In this document: positions 28,501 through 35,985 of the stretch, piece after piece
Layout of the letters: the number at the start of each line of letters is the position of its first letter
Numbering within the stretch: the first letter of the stretch is position 1
Source of the DNA: Tsukamurella paurometabola
Lineage (GTDB): Bacteria; Actinomycetota; Actinomycetes; Mycobacteriales; Mycobacteriaceae
Reading direction: 5' to 3'
Length of the DNA stretch: 64,000 bases
Assembly: GCF_900631615.1 (NCBI RefSeq)
Contig: NZ_LR131273.1
Span: 4,124,850-4,188,849, forward strand
Made by a program: the position numbers and the translations under genes
Notes under the pieces: model-generated
What the model was told of the DNA's origin: nothing
Databases searched by the model: none
What the model saw: only the letters and a program-made list of their open reading frames with translations

Positions 28501-29214
28501 TCAGCCGGCGACCTCCTCGAGCAGCGGGAGCGCGACGGCGTCGGCGAGCACGGGCGCCGCCGCCTGCAACTCGGCGTCGAGGAGTTGCACCGCGACGCTG
28601 AACGCCTTCGCGACCGTGCCGGCGTCACGGGATCCGGTCTCCGTGGCGCGGATTCGGTCGCGGTCGGCGGGCTCGAGGTATCCGGGCGGCGCGCCGGTGC
28701 GGGCTCCGGCAAGGACGATCAGAGCGGACCGGAGGTCGTCGAGTGCGAGCGACGCGGCACGACCGTCGCCCCGATGCAGCGCCGCGCGCGTGCGTATCGC
28801 CGCGAGCCAGGCGGGCCCGACGGCATCCGGCAGGCCGGCGCCCCCGGCGTCCTGCGGCGCGACCGGACCGAAAACCTGCTGGAACGGCTCTCCCGGCCGT
28901 GGTCCGAACCGGGACGCGGGCACGATCGCGATCCGCGCCGTGAGCAGGTCCGGGAACAGGTACACGGTCCCGAAGGGATCAACCGTGTGATGGAGCGCGC
29001 CGAACTCGCGGTACATCTTCTCGGTCCATCGGACCGGCAGGTCCGCGGTCCCGGAATCCGGTGCGGCGGCGAGCATCAACTCGATCCCGGCCACCGCATC
29101 CAGCGCGCCGGTCGCCGCGGCGCCGACGATCGCCCCCGCCGTCACGCCGTCGGTCTTCTCCGCGGCGGCGATGAGGCGATTGCCGACCTCCTGGCGTTGC
29201 ATCGCAGTGAACAC
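28501..29214 (-). CDS. Predicted degenerate nucleotidyltransferase-like protein
   Basis: 237 aa, no cysteine-rich or membrane regions. The N-terminal part (RLIAAAEKTDGVTAGAIVGAAATGALDAVAGIELMLA) is laid out like small nucleotidyltransferases (helix - GSxxxG...D-x-D strand) but the second aspartate position appears as IEL, so activity is doubtful. Helical C-terminal half (LDDLRSALIVLAGAR, AKAFSVAVQLLDAEL). TATCGT (29227-29222) ends 7 nt before the GTG at 29214, implying a leaderless start there; another in-frame GTG at 29223 overlaps the -10 and is less likely. Confidence 0.6.
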   Translation of the reverse strand: MFTAMQRQEVGNRLIAAAEKTDGVTAGAIVGAAATGALDAVAGIELMLAAAPDSGTADLPVRWTEKMYREFGALHHTVDPFGTVYLFPDLLTARIAIVPASRFGPRPGEPFQQVFGPVAPQDAGGAGLPDAVGPAWLAAIRTRAALHRGDGRAASLALDDLRSALIVLAGARTGAPPGYLEPADRDRIRATETGSRDAGTVAKAFSVAVQLLDAELQAAAPVLADAVALPLLEEVAG

Positions 29215-29295
29215 GCTGTTCACGATAACGGGTCATGCGCACGAGCGGGCCGACGACAGCGGGCCTCGCACATCCGCTTGTGTAAAGCTGCATTT

Positions 29296-30446
29296 TAGTG
29301 GCGCGTGTCGTTAATCATTGAACAGTTTGGTGCCTGCGAGAATTGAGGCATGGCGAATCATCCTGCTCCGGCGTTGACGCTGCGCGATGGTGATCGGGAG
29401 GTGCTGGAGTCGTGGACCCGGTCCGCTTCGGTGCGGGCGTCCGCGGCCAAGCGGGCGCGGATCGTGTTGCTGGCCGCTGATGGTGAGTCGAATCAGCGGA
29501 TCGCTGAGTTGGTCGATGCGAGCCGGACGACGGTGATCGCGTGGCGGGATCGGTATCTCGAGCGTGGCCTGGAGGGCCTGTCCGATCGGGTTCGGCCAGG
29601 CCGGCCGCGGGAGCTCGATCAGGATGCGATCATCGTCGCAACGCTCACGCCGCCGCCGAAAAGCCTTGGGGTGACGCATTGGTCGACGAGGCTGCTCGCC
29701 GCCCGGATCAAGGTGTCGCCGGCCGCGGTGGCGCGGGCGTGGCGCGCGTACGGGATCAAACCGTTCAAGGCCGAATCGTTCCGGTTCTCCACCGACCCCG
29801 AGCTGGTCGGCAAGGTCACCGACATCTGCGGCCTGTACTTGAACCCGCCTCAGAACGCGATCGTGCTGTGCGTGGATGAGAAGTCGCAGATCCAAGCCCT
29901 GGATCGGACGGTGCCGATCCTGCCGACCCAGCCCGGGAAGGTCGAACGCCGCTCCCATGACTACTACCGGCACGGCACCACCACCTTGTTCGCCGCCCTC
30001 GACATCGCGACCGGCAAGGTCACCGCCGCCCTCAAACCCAAGCACCGGCACCAGGAGTTCCTGGCGTTCCTGCGTCAGATCGAGCGGGCCTACCGCGACG
30101 TGCTCGACTCCGACGGCAACCCGGTCGAGCTGCACCTGGTGATGGACAACTACGCAGCTCACAAGCATGCGAACGTCAAGGCCTGGCTCGCCAAGCATCC
30201 CCGGATCGTCGTGCACTTCACCCCGACACACGCCTCCTGGATGAATCTCGTCGAGGCCTGGTTCGGGATCGTCGAACGACAGGCCATCCGGCGCGGCGTG
30301 TTCACCTCCGTCCAGGACCTCAACGCCAAGATCCGGGCGTTCATCGACGGCTGGAACCCGAGAGCACAGCCGTTCGTCTGGACCAAGACCGCCGAGCAGA
30401 TCCTCGAGAAGGCGAACCGTCCAACAACTTCAAACCCGCGCCATTA
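29296..30446 (+). mobile_element. Intact IS630-type insertion sequence with TA target duplication
   Basis: Element of 1147 bp (29298-30444) between TA dinucleotides at 29296-29297 and 30445-30446, the target preference of the IS630/Tc1 group. Terminal inverted repeats are short: GTGGCGCGTGT on the left and ATGGCGCGGGT read inward from the right (9 of 11 match). It holds one uninterrupted transposase gene whose stop codon TAG is formed by the right-hand TA plus the flanking G. Insertion lies between the 28.5-kb gene promoter and the secreted repeat protein gene, breaking no recognisable reading frame. Confidence 0.85.
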
Positions 30447-30447
30447 G
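29350..30447 (+). CDS. IS630-family DDE transposase
   Basis: 365 aa cut-and-paste transposase. N-terminal helix-turn-helix pair (AELVDASRTTVIAWRDRYLERGLEGL about 50-75; STRLLAARIKVSPAAVARAW about 112-130). DDE catalytic residues: Asp in VLCVDEKSQ, Asp in LVMDNYAAHK, Glu in SWMNLVEAWFG. Full length with no frameshift, in contrast with the programmed -1 frameshift some IS630 members use. Codon use is close to the host, so the element may be well adapted. The stop depends on the target-site TA. Confidence 0.93.
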   Translation: MANHPAPALTLRDGDREVLESWTRSASVRASAAKRARIVLLAADGESNQRIAELVDASRTTVIAWRDRYLERGLEGLSDRVRPGRPRELDQDAIIVATLTPPPKSLGVTHWSTRLLAARIKVSPAAVARAWRAYGIKPFKAESFRFSTDPELVGKVTDICGLYLNPPQNAIVLCVDEKSQIQALDRTVPILPTQPGKVERRSHDYYRHGTTTLFAALDIATGKVTAALKPKHRHQEFLAFLRQIERAYRDVLDSDGNPVELHLVMDNYAAHKHANVKAWLAKHPRIVVHFTPTHASWMNLVEAWFGIVERQAIRRGVFTSVQDLNAKIRAFIDGWNPRAQPFVWTKTAEQILEKANRPTTSNPRH

Positions 30448-30802
30448 AATCCCTGAACAGCAATTTCCATTGCTTGCGATCGCCATTTCCGACACCGCGA
30501 AACGATAACGAATACACCGATTGCGCGGCCGCATCGAATCGCAAATAGGTGGAACGGGTTCTGTTAGAACTCAGAGGATTTCGCTACTGCGCGGTAGCTC
30601 GAATCGCTTTGAGTGAATCGATTCGAAACCTATTGGGAAACCGTGGAAATACTGATAACTTCAGAACTCCCAGGAGATGCACAGGCGCCGCTTCAGGCAC
30701 TCATACCGAGCGCAGACGCCTCAGCCTTCTGCTGGGTCCACATCCCTCTTACCCGGCGCCCTCGACCGAGCCCGCCGAACCTTCATGAACCGGAGGTCCT
30801 CC
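30448..30802 (+). promoter_or_regulatory. Long upstream region of the secreted repeat protein gene
   Basis: About 355 bp without a credible gene, visibly richer in A+T than its surroundings. The octamer TCGAATCG occurs at 30534-30541 and 30599-30606 and as its inverse CGATTCGA at 30619-30626; the latter two form an inverted repeat with a 12-nt spacer. A second small inverted repeat GTTCT-GTT-AGAAC is at 30558-30570. These look like regulator sites. The gene itself has GGAGGT 6 nt before its ATG, so it is translated from a leadered mRNA, unlike many neighbours. Confidence 0.45.
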
Positions 30803-32203
30803 ATGTCCCCTACCTCGCCCAAGCATGCCCGGAAGACGGTGCGCCGCAGCGCTGTTGCCGCCACCGCGGTCGCGGCGGCCGCGACGCTGACCGTCGCCAC
30901 CCCGGCGACCGCGAACGCAGCACCGACCGGTAACCCGCAGATCGACGCGATCCTCTCCGCCGCCCCGCTCCTCCCCGGCGGCATTCCGATCGCCGTCATC
31001 CCCCAGGTGGCGCCCATCGTCAACCAGGGCGTCGCCGCGTGGAACCAGATCCCCGTGATCAGCGGCCTCATTCCGGTTTCCAACACCACGGCGCCGATCC
31101 TCGGAGCCACACCTCTCGCACCCGGATGGTTGGGGCTGGGCGTCAGTGACACGTTCGCCGTGGGTGCGCCGTTGGGCCTCGGCGGCTTGTCCAGCACTAC
31201 CTACGGCCTCGTCGGCGTGGCGCCCGGTGGCGGCACCGGCAGCATCGGCGGCAACGTCACCACCATCAACGGCCCGCTGGGCAGCGCGCTGGGCCTGAAC
31301 ACCTCGCTCAGTGCCATCACGGCGGGCGGCCTCACCACCTGGACGCCGTCCCTCGGGCTCAACGCCACGGCGCCCCTGGGCCTCGGCAGCGCGACGGCGA
31401 CCATCGTGCCGGTGAAGGTGACCTACGGCGCCAACACCTTCATCGTGGGTCTCCCCGCCATCAACCTGGGCCTCACCACTCCCCTGGGCGGCGGCAACCT
31501 CGTTCTGAACCTCGGCAGCATCGGTTTCCAGAACGGCCAGCTCGTCCTCGTCACCCCGAGCATCTCCGGCGCGATCACCACGCCGCTCGGCGGCGGCAAC
31601 GTCGGCGTGACGCCCGGGACGATCACCGTCGGAACCGGCGGCCTCACCGTCGACGCTCCGGACCTGACGGCCGGCGTGAACGTCGGCAACGTGGTCACCG
31701 CGGGGCTCAACGTCAACGGTGGCGGTGGCAGCGTCACGCCCACGGGCGTCTCCGTCACCGGGCCGTCCGGGACCGGTACGGTCTCCACCCCGGTCGGCGG
31801 CGGCACCGTCTCGGCCAGCACGGGCAGCGCCTCCGCGGGCTCGAACGGCGTCTCGGTGACCGGCCCCGCCGCGAGCGGCTCCGTCACCACCCCCGTGGCC
31901 AGTGGCGAGGCCGCCGTCTCGACGGGGTCCGCGACCGTCGCGACCAACGGCAACACCACGGTGACCGGCCCGACGGCCGAGGCCGAGGTCACCACGCCCG
32001 CGGGCAGCGCGAGCGGCCACGTGGAGACCGGCAGCGCATCGGTCAGCCCGAGCACCGGCTCGGCGTCGGTGACCGGCCCGTCGGGTGGTGTCGAGACGAG
32101 CACGGCCGCGGGCGACCACGGCGTCGAGGCCGACACCGGCTCGGCCACGGCGAGCTCCAGCGGGGTCAGCGTCACCGATACCCCCTCGGTGGACGTGCAC
32201 TGA
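30803..32203 (+). CDS. Secreted repeat protein, function unknown
   Basis: 466 aa. A basic N-terminus (KHARKTVRRSA) and Ala-rich core end in ATANA-AP, a Sec signal peptide cut near residue 39. The first mature third is rich in Gly, Leu, Pro, Thr (APLGLGG, TTPLGGGN units). The second half consists of four or so approximately 35-residue repeats with the pattern SVTGP...(T/S)TP...TGSA, nearly free of charged and aromatic residues and lacking cysteine. No LPXTG or membrane tail, so it is probably released or held non-covalently in the envelope; a beta-rich fibre is plausible. No family is recognised. Preferred start is ATG 30803 (GGAGGT 6 nt upstream) over ATG 30785. Confidence 0.85.
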   Translation: MSPTSPKHARKTVRRSAVAATAVAAAATLTVATPATANAAPTGNPQIDAILSAAPLLPGGIPIAVIPQVAPIVNQGVAAWNQIPVISGLIPVSNTTAPILGATPLAPGWLGLGVSDTFAVGAPLGLGGLSSTTYGLVGVAPGGGTGSIGGNVTTINGPLGSALGLNTSLSAITAGGLTTWTPSLGLNATAPLGLGSATATIVPVKVTYGANTFIVGLPAINLGLTTPLGGGNLVLNLGSIGFQNGQLVLVTPSISGAITTPLGGGNVGVTPGTITVGTGGLTVDAPDLTAGVNVGNVVTAGLNVNGGGGSVTPTGVSVTGPSGTGTVSTPVGGGTVSASTGSASAGSNGVSVTGPAASGSVTTPVASGEAAVSTGSATVATNGNTTVTGPTAEAEVTTPAGSASGHVETGSASVSPSTGSASVTGPSGGVETSTAAGDHGVEADTGSATASSSGVSVTDTPSVDVH

Positions 32204-32271
32204 TACCGGATGACGACCGCACGGCGGCCGGGACGACCGCGTCCCGGCCGCCGTCGGCGTACCTTTCGACC

Positions 32272-32613
32272 ATGAGTACCGACTGGCGAGAGCGCACCGT
32301 CGAGCAGATCCGCAGCCTGATCCTCGAGGCCGAGCCGGACACCGTCGAGGAGGTGAAGTGGCGCAAGCCCTCCAACCCCGATGGCGTGCCGGCGTTCTCG
32401 CTCGGCGGCTTGCTGTGCACCGTGGAGACCTACAAGGACAAGGTCAAGGTGACCTTCGCCAGGGGCGCCGCGATCGGCGATCCCGAGGGCCTGTTCAACG
32501 CGAGCCTCACCGCCGGTACCCGGCGCGCCATCGACATCACGCAGTCCGACGTGCTCGACGAGGCCGCCTTCCGCGAGATGATCACTCGCGCGGCGGCGCT
32601 GAATCGGGCCTGA
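32272..32613 (+). CDS. DUF1801 family protein
   Basis: 113-aa small alpha/beta protein with the YdhG/DUF1801 layout: WRERTVEQIRSLILEAEPDTVEEVKWRKPSNPDGVPAFSLGGLLC, then KDKVKVTFARGAAI and a C-terminal helical end. Members are related to frataxin-like folds; role unknown. TACCTT (32260-32265) ends 6 nt before the ATG and no ribosome site is visible, so it is probably a leaderless mRNA. Confidence 0.82.
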   Translation: MSTDWRERTVEQIRSLILEAEPDTVEEVKWRKPSNPDGVPAFSLGGLLCTVETYKDKVKVTFARGAAIGDPEGLFNASLTAGTRRAIDITQSDVLDEAAFREMITRAAALNRA

Positions 32614-32625
32614 CGAGCCGGGGCG

Positions 32626-33063
32626 TTACGGCTTCCTGATCTCCTCGGCGAGCATCACGAGGATCCCGCTCGGGCCGCGGACGTAGGTGAGTTTGTAGAC
32701 GTCCTCGTAGACGCCCACGCCGCGGAGCGGGTGGCAGCCGTGCTTCGCCGCGATCGCCAGCGCCGCATCGAGGTCGTCGACGGAGAAGGCGACCCGGTGC
32801 ATCCCGATCTCATTGGGCAGCGTGGGTTCGGTCTCGATCGCCTCGGGGTGGATGTACTCGAAGAGTTCGATGCGCCCCTGTCCGCCGGGGGTCTCCAGCA
32901 TCGCGATCTTCGCGTGGTTGCCGTCGAGCCCGACTGCCGTGTCCGTCCACTCGCCGCTGACGGTCTGCCGGCCGATCACGGTGAGGCCGAGGTCCGTGAA
33001 GAACGCGATGGTCGCCTCCAGATCCCGCACCGCGATCCCGACGTTCTCGAGTTTGATCGCCAT
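32626..33063 (-). CDS. VOC-superfamily (glyoxalase/bleomycin-resistance fold) protein
   Basis: 145 aa with the two beta-alpha-beta-beta-beta units of the vicinal oxygen chelate fold: VGIAVRDLEATIAFFTDLGL at the start and MHRVAFSVDDLDAALAIAAKHG in the middle, metal-ligand type His in MHRVAF and Glu in IELFEY and LVMLAEE. The GIHRVAF/IELF arrangement is like methylmalonyl-CoA epimerase and lactoylglutathione lyases. ATG at 33063 sits 7 nt after TAGCCT (33076-33071), a leaderless arrangement; divergent from the isochorismatase. Confidence 0.83.
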   Translation of the reverse strand: MAIKLENVGIAVRDLEATIAFFTDLGLTVIGRQTVSGEWTDTAVGLDGNHAKIAMLETPGGQGRIELFEYIHPEAIETEPTLPNEIGMHRVAFSVDDLDAALAIAAKHGCHPLRGVGVYEDVYKLTYVRGPSGILVMLAEEIRKP

Positions 33064-33119
33064 GCAGCTCAGGCTATCGATTCGAGCGGCTGCCCGCTGC
33101 TGCATGGCAAGCTCACGAG

Positions 33120-33659
33120 ATGGATCCCGTGCACCGGCTCCGTGCATCGCGCACCGCTCTCGTCGTCGTGGACGTCCAGGGTTCCTTCCCGACGATCGCC
33201 CATGACGCGGACGACGTCCTCGTCCGGCTTCGCGCACTCCTCGATCGCGCACGGACTGCTGCCGCGCCGGTGGTGTTCACACGGCAACGATTCGCCGATC
33301 GCATCCCCGGGATCGTCCCGACCATCGGGCCGACGAGTGGAGACACGGTCGTGTTCAAGGATTCACCCGACGCGTTCGACGGAACGGACCTCTCCGAGGT
33401 TCTCGCCGCCGTGTCGCGCATCGCGATCGCCGGCTTCGCGACGGAGGCGTGCATCGACTCGACGGCGCGAGCTGCGCTGTCGCGCGGCTTCGACGTGCTC
33501 CTCCTCTCCGACTGCCACACCACGACGAACGACCGCGGCAAGGATCCGGTCCCGGCGCCGGAGGTCATCGCGCATTACAACGCCACCTTCGCCCGCCTCG
33601 AGTACCCCGGGCGTTCGATCATCGTCGCGCCCTCTCGCCGGGTCGCATTCGTCCCTTGA
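33120..33659 (+). CDS. Isochorismatase-family cysteine hydrolase
   Basis: 179-aa cysteine hydrolase of the isochorismatase/nicotinamidase superfamily. Catalytic triad is in the expected order: Asp18 in VVVDVQGSF, Lys80 in VVFKDSPDAF, Cys111 in GFATEACIDSTARAA. Likely hydrolyses an amide or vinyl-ether in a small molecule; the substrate cannot be told. ATG at 33120; divergent by 56 nt from the VOC gene. Confidence 0.88.
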   Translation: MDPVHRLRASRTALVVVDVQGSFPTIAHDADDVLVRLRALLDRARTAAAPVVFTRQRFADRIPGIVPTIGPTSGDTVVFKDSPDAFDGTDLSEVLAAVSRIAIAGFATEACIDSTARAALSRGFDVLLLSDCHTTTNDRGKDPVPAPEVIAHYNATFARLEYPGRSIIVAPSRRVAFVP

Positions 33660-33936
33660 GCGCCTGTTGCGGCGAAATGCGCCGATGACCAGAGCCGACG
33701 CCGCGTCGTCCTCCGACGGCCCCATGCCGGGTCCTGCGAAGCGAGGCCCGGCTGCGGCGCGACCGGAACCGATGCGCTTGCTACGATCGGGCCAGAGCTG
33801 CACGCACAGCCTCCCGAGCTGCCACGGCGCCCGCGTCGCCACCGGCAGTGTTGAGGGCAAGGTCCACTGGATCTGTGCGGTCAACGTCCTACGCCCTTCC
33901 AGCGACGGTGAACGCGGGCAATTCCGTCACGCTCGG
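33660..33936. other. 277-bp spacer, no gene seen
   Basis: Between the isochorismatase stop and the next hypothetical gene. Open frames here are continuations of shadow frames. I see no RNA gene, repeat or strong hairpin. It may carry the promoter of the gene at 33937, but no clear TANNNT box is placed for it. Confidence 0.3.
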
Positions 33937-34467
33937 ATGGTGAACAGGGTGACCTCGAATTCCGCACTCAAGCGTGCCGCCAGGGACTACAGCCGACAGC
34001 ACGGCGTCAGTTACCGCGATGCGATACGGGTCGTCGACAGGCGGACCGACGACCGCTTCCACTACCTCGCCACTCGTGTCCTCATCAAAGCGATCGAAGG
34101 ATGCGGAATCCGGCACTGGGCGGGGGTCGAGGCGTGGGACGGCTGGTCGCACGCGACCATCACCGATCTCGGCGGGGAATCCTTCGATCTCGACCACGGC
34201 ACCATCGCGCCCGCTCTCGCCGCGTACCTCCGCGAGAACCCCGAGAGCGATGCCTGCGAGATCGACGGCTACCTGGCCGACGAATTCGTGCAGTCAGGAC
34301 TGTTCGGATTGATCATCTACCGCAGCGAGGCCACGCACCGACCGCGGACCATCCACGTCAACCGCCACGAACCGTGCGGACGTCTCACCGACGCTCTGCC
34401 GCCGACATCAGCAAGCCCGTCCACGTGGAGCCGGGAACACGCCTCCGGCGTGCCGCCTACGTCGTGA
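33937..34467 (+). CDS. Hypothetical protein with short N-terminal HGVSYRDA-type helix motif
   Basis: 176 aa, not recognised. The N-terminus SNSALKRAARDYSRQHGVSYRDAIRVV looks like the short amphipathic motif (basic helix - GxSYxxALRxV) found at the beginning of many actinobacterial plasmid, phage and accessory proteins. The centre (HYLATRVLIKAIEGCGIRHWAG, TITDLGGESFDLDHGTIAPALAAYL) seems a compact alpha/beta domain. ATG 33937 or the in-frame GTG at 33949 could be the start; neither has a strong ribosome site. The C-terminal 35 residues are low-complexity. Confidence 0.5.
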   Translation: MVNRVTSNSALKRAARDYSRQHGVSYRDAIRVVDRRTDDRFHYLATRVLIKAIEGCGIRHWAGVEAWDGWSHATITDLGGESFDLDHGTIAPALAAYLRENPESDACEIDGYLADEFVQSGLFGLIIYRSEATHRPRTIHVNRHEPCGRLTDALPPTSASPSTWSREHASGVPPTS

Positions 34468-34606
34468 CCATCACACCGACGACCTCCAGAGTGTCGGTGC
34501 GGTGATACCCGGCATTCCGACATCAATCTGCGCCCGCCGCCACCGAACGAACCGGAGCCGGACGGGGTCGGCGCGGGCCCGCTATGAGGCGACCGACCAA
34601 ACGAAA

Positions 34607-34630
34607 AAACCGCCTGTCACCAGGCGGTTT
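34607..34630 (-). terminator. Rho-independent terminator after tRNA-Val(CAC)
   Basis: Perfect 10-bp stem AAACCGCCTG / CAGGCGGTTT with a 4-nt loop. On the minus strand the stem is followed by a T run (complement of the A run at 34604-34609), the arrangement for a terminator of the minus-strand tRNA-Val gene that ends at 34636. Confidence 0.85.
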
Positions 34631-34635
34631 CTCGG

Positions 34636-34707
34636 TGGTCCTAGCTGGGATCGAACCAGCGACCTTCCCCGTGTGAAGGGGACGCTCTCCCACTGAGCCA
34701 TAGGACC
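34636..34707 (-). tRNA. tRNA-Val (anticodon CAC)
   Basis: 72-nt cloverleaf: acceptor GGTCCTA/TAGGACC, D arm GCTCAGTGGGAGAGC, anticodon stem TCCCC/GGGGA with loop TTCACAC (anticodon CAC, reads GUG), T arm with GGTTCGATCC, discriminator A. CCA is not encoded. Preceded by a promoter shared in sequence with the divergent tRNA-Gly promoter, and followed by a terminator. Confidence 0.95.
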
Positions 34708-34744
34708 GAAGTCGCGCCCGCCTCCGTGGTACCAGGGAGGCGAA

Positions 34745-34759
34745 CGAGAGAGAACACTA
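34745..34759 (-). promoter_or_regulatory. -10/start region of tRNA-Val(CAC)
   Basis: On the minus strand this reads TAGTGTTCTCTCTCG: a TAGTGT -10 hexamer followed by a C/T-rich start region, 38 nt before the tRNA. It is an exact inverted copy of 34914-34928. Confidence 0.7.
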
Positions 34760-34913
34760 ACACGACGGCTGAGTGAAACGGTAATCGGGTATCCGACCAG
34801 CGGATACAGTTCCGACCAGTGAGCCGACGAGGCAGCGGGGTGCGCCCCACCACGCCGACTGCGCACGAAACATGGAGTGACCTGGCGATTTGGCAGAGCG
34901 CTCGATGTTCACG

Positions 34914-34928
34914 TAGTGTTCTCTCTCG
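34914..34928 (+). promoter_or_regulatory. -10/start region of the tRNA-Gly/Cys/Val cluster
   Basis: TAGTGTTCTCTCTCG, identical on the plus strand to the tRNA-Val(CAC) promoter on the minus strand, and 38 nt before the tRNA-Gly 5' end. TTGGCA at 34890-34895 with an 18-nt spacer is a fair -35. Drives the tandem Gly-Cys-Val tRNA genes. Confidence 0.7.
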
Positions 34929-34966
34929 CACCGGAAAGGCGCTCTGAGCGCCGGTCCGGGACGAAT

Positions 34967-35039
34967 GCGGATGTAGCGCAGTTGGTAGCGCATCACCTTG
35001 CCAAGGTGAGGGTCGCGGGTTCGAATCCCGTCATCCGCT
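34967..35039 (+). tRNA. tRNA-Gly (anticodon GCC), copy 1
   Basis: 73-nt cloverleaf: acceptor GCGGATG/CATCCGC, anticodon stem TCACC/GGTGA with loop TTGCCAA (GCC), T arm CGGGTTCGAATCCCG. CCA not encoded. Differs from the copy at 39929 by a single base in the D loop (T versus C). First gene of a Gly-Cys-Val tRNA cluster. Confidence 0.95.
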
Positions 35040-35056
35040 CGAAGTGGGCTTACCGT

Positions 35057-35130
35057 GGCGGTGTGGCCGAGTGGTGAGGCAACGGCCTGCAAAGCCGTGC
35101 ACACGGGTTCGATTCCCGTCGCCGCCTCCA
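35057..35130 (+). tRNA. tRNA-Cys (anticodon GCA)
   Basis: Acceptor GGCGGTG/CGCCGCC (one G-T pair), D arm GCCGAGTGGTGAGGC, anticodon stem ACGGC/GCCGT with loop CTGCAAA (GCA), T arm CGGGTTCGATTCCCG. Position 73 is T and CCA is encoded (35128-35130). 17 nt after tRNA-Gly. Confidence 0.95.
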
Positions 35131-35179
35131 ACACGCTCAGCCACTCCGCAACGGAGCGGCTGAGCGCCACTTCACGTAA

Positions 35180-35254
35180 GCGCGATTAGCTCAGTGGGAG
35201 AGCGCTTCCCTGACACGGAAGAGGTCACTGGTTCAATCCCAGTATCGCGCACCA
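35180..35254 (+). tRNA. tRNA-Val (anticodon GAC)
   Basis: Acceptor GCGCGAT/ATCGCGC, D arm GCTCAGTGGGAGAGC, anticodon stem CTTCC/GGAAG with loop CTGACAC (GAC), T arm CTGGTTCAATCCCAG, discriminator A, encoded CCA (35252-35254). Last gene of the cluster, followed at once by a strong hairpin. Confidence 0.95.
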
Positions 35255-35255
35255 C

Positions 35256-35290
35256 CGAAGGAACCCCCTGGATGCCAGGGGGTTCCTTCG
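35256..35290. terminator. Strong bidirectional hairpin after tRNA cluster
   Basis: Perfect 16-bp stem CGAAGGAACCCCCTGG / CCAGGGGGTTCCTTCG with a 3-nt loop (ATG). It terminates the plus-strand tRNA cluster and can also serve the convergent VOC gene ending at 35348. No long T run, as usual in high-GC actinobacteria. Confidence 0.8.
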
Positions 35291-35347
35291 TATCTGCAGC
35301 CGGGCGGCCTGGACGAGGAGCGCACTCGATTCCGCGAGCCGCGGCAG

Positions 35348-35731
35348 CTAGGTCGTGTCGCCGCTGATGATCCACAGGTGTCCGAACGGATCCCGCAACC
35401 GACCCTGGCGCTTGCCGTACCCCCGATCGTCGACGGGGATCACGACCTCCGCCCCCAGCGTCGCCATGCGATCGGCGAGCGCATCCGGGTCGGCGACCTC
35501 GACGGTGATCAGAACCGGGCTGCCGCCCACGGCGGGAGGATCGTTCCACCCCCAGTCGGTCACGGCCTGCCCCAGCGCGAACGTGCTCGCGCCGACGGCG
35601 AGTTCCACATGATTGACGATGCCGTCGTCCTCGGCGCGGATGGTGACGGAGGCCCCCAGACTTCGCACGTAGAAGTCGGCCGCCGCGTCGGGGTCGGAGA
35701 CGATCAGTTTCGGGGAGATGTGCGGTGTCAT
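35348..35731 (-). CDS. PhnB/VOC-type glyoxalase-like protein
   Basis: 127-aa VOC-fold protein of the PhnB/YycE-like group: HISPKLIVSDPDAAADFYVRSLGA at the N-terminus and the typical end RDPFGHLWIISGD. Such proteins are usually of unknown substrate; some bind metal or antibiotics. ATG at 35731 starts the conserved region; the frame is open to 36097 but upstream residues are not family-like. Convergent with the tRNA cluster. Confidence 0.83.
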   Translation of the reverse strand: MTPHISPKLIVSDPDAAADFYVRSLGASVTIRAEDDGIVNHVELAVGASTFALGQAVTDWGWNDPPAVGGSPVLITVEVADPDALADRMATLGAEVVIPVDDRGYGKRQGRLRDPFGHLWIISGDTT

Positions 35732-35985
35732 GCGTCCAGGCTTGCCCACGCCCCGCTCCGGCGTCTTGGAGATTTCCGCACGACAGCGGCGCCCGCGAGC
35801 CCGACGTCGGGCGTCCCCCGTTCGATGGATGCCCCGGGAACGGATGGTCGCTAGCGTCGGCGTCGAGGAACGCGCTGTGACTGCTACGCGAGGAGGAGGC
35901 ATCGGCGGTGTGCAATTACCACGACACTCGAGAGTCCGACCGGGGCACGGGGCCCGCGAGAGCGATGCGGGCGGTGAGGTGAACA

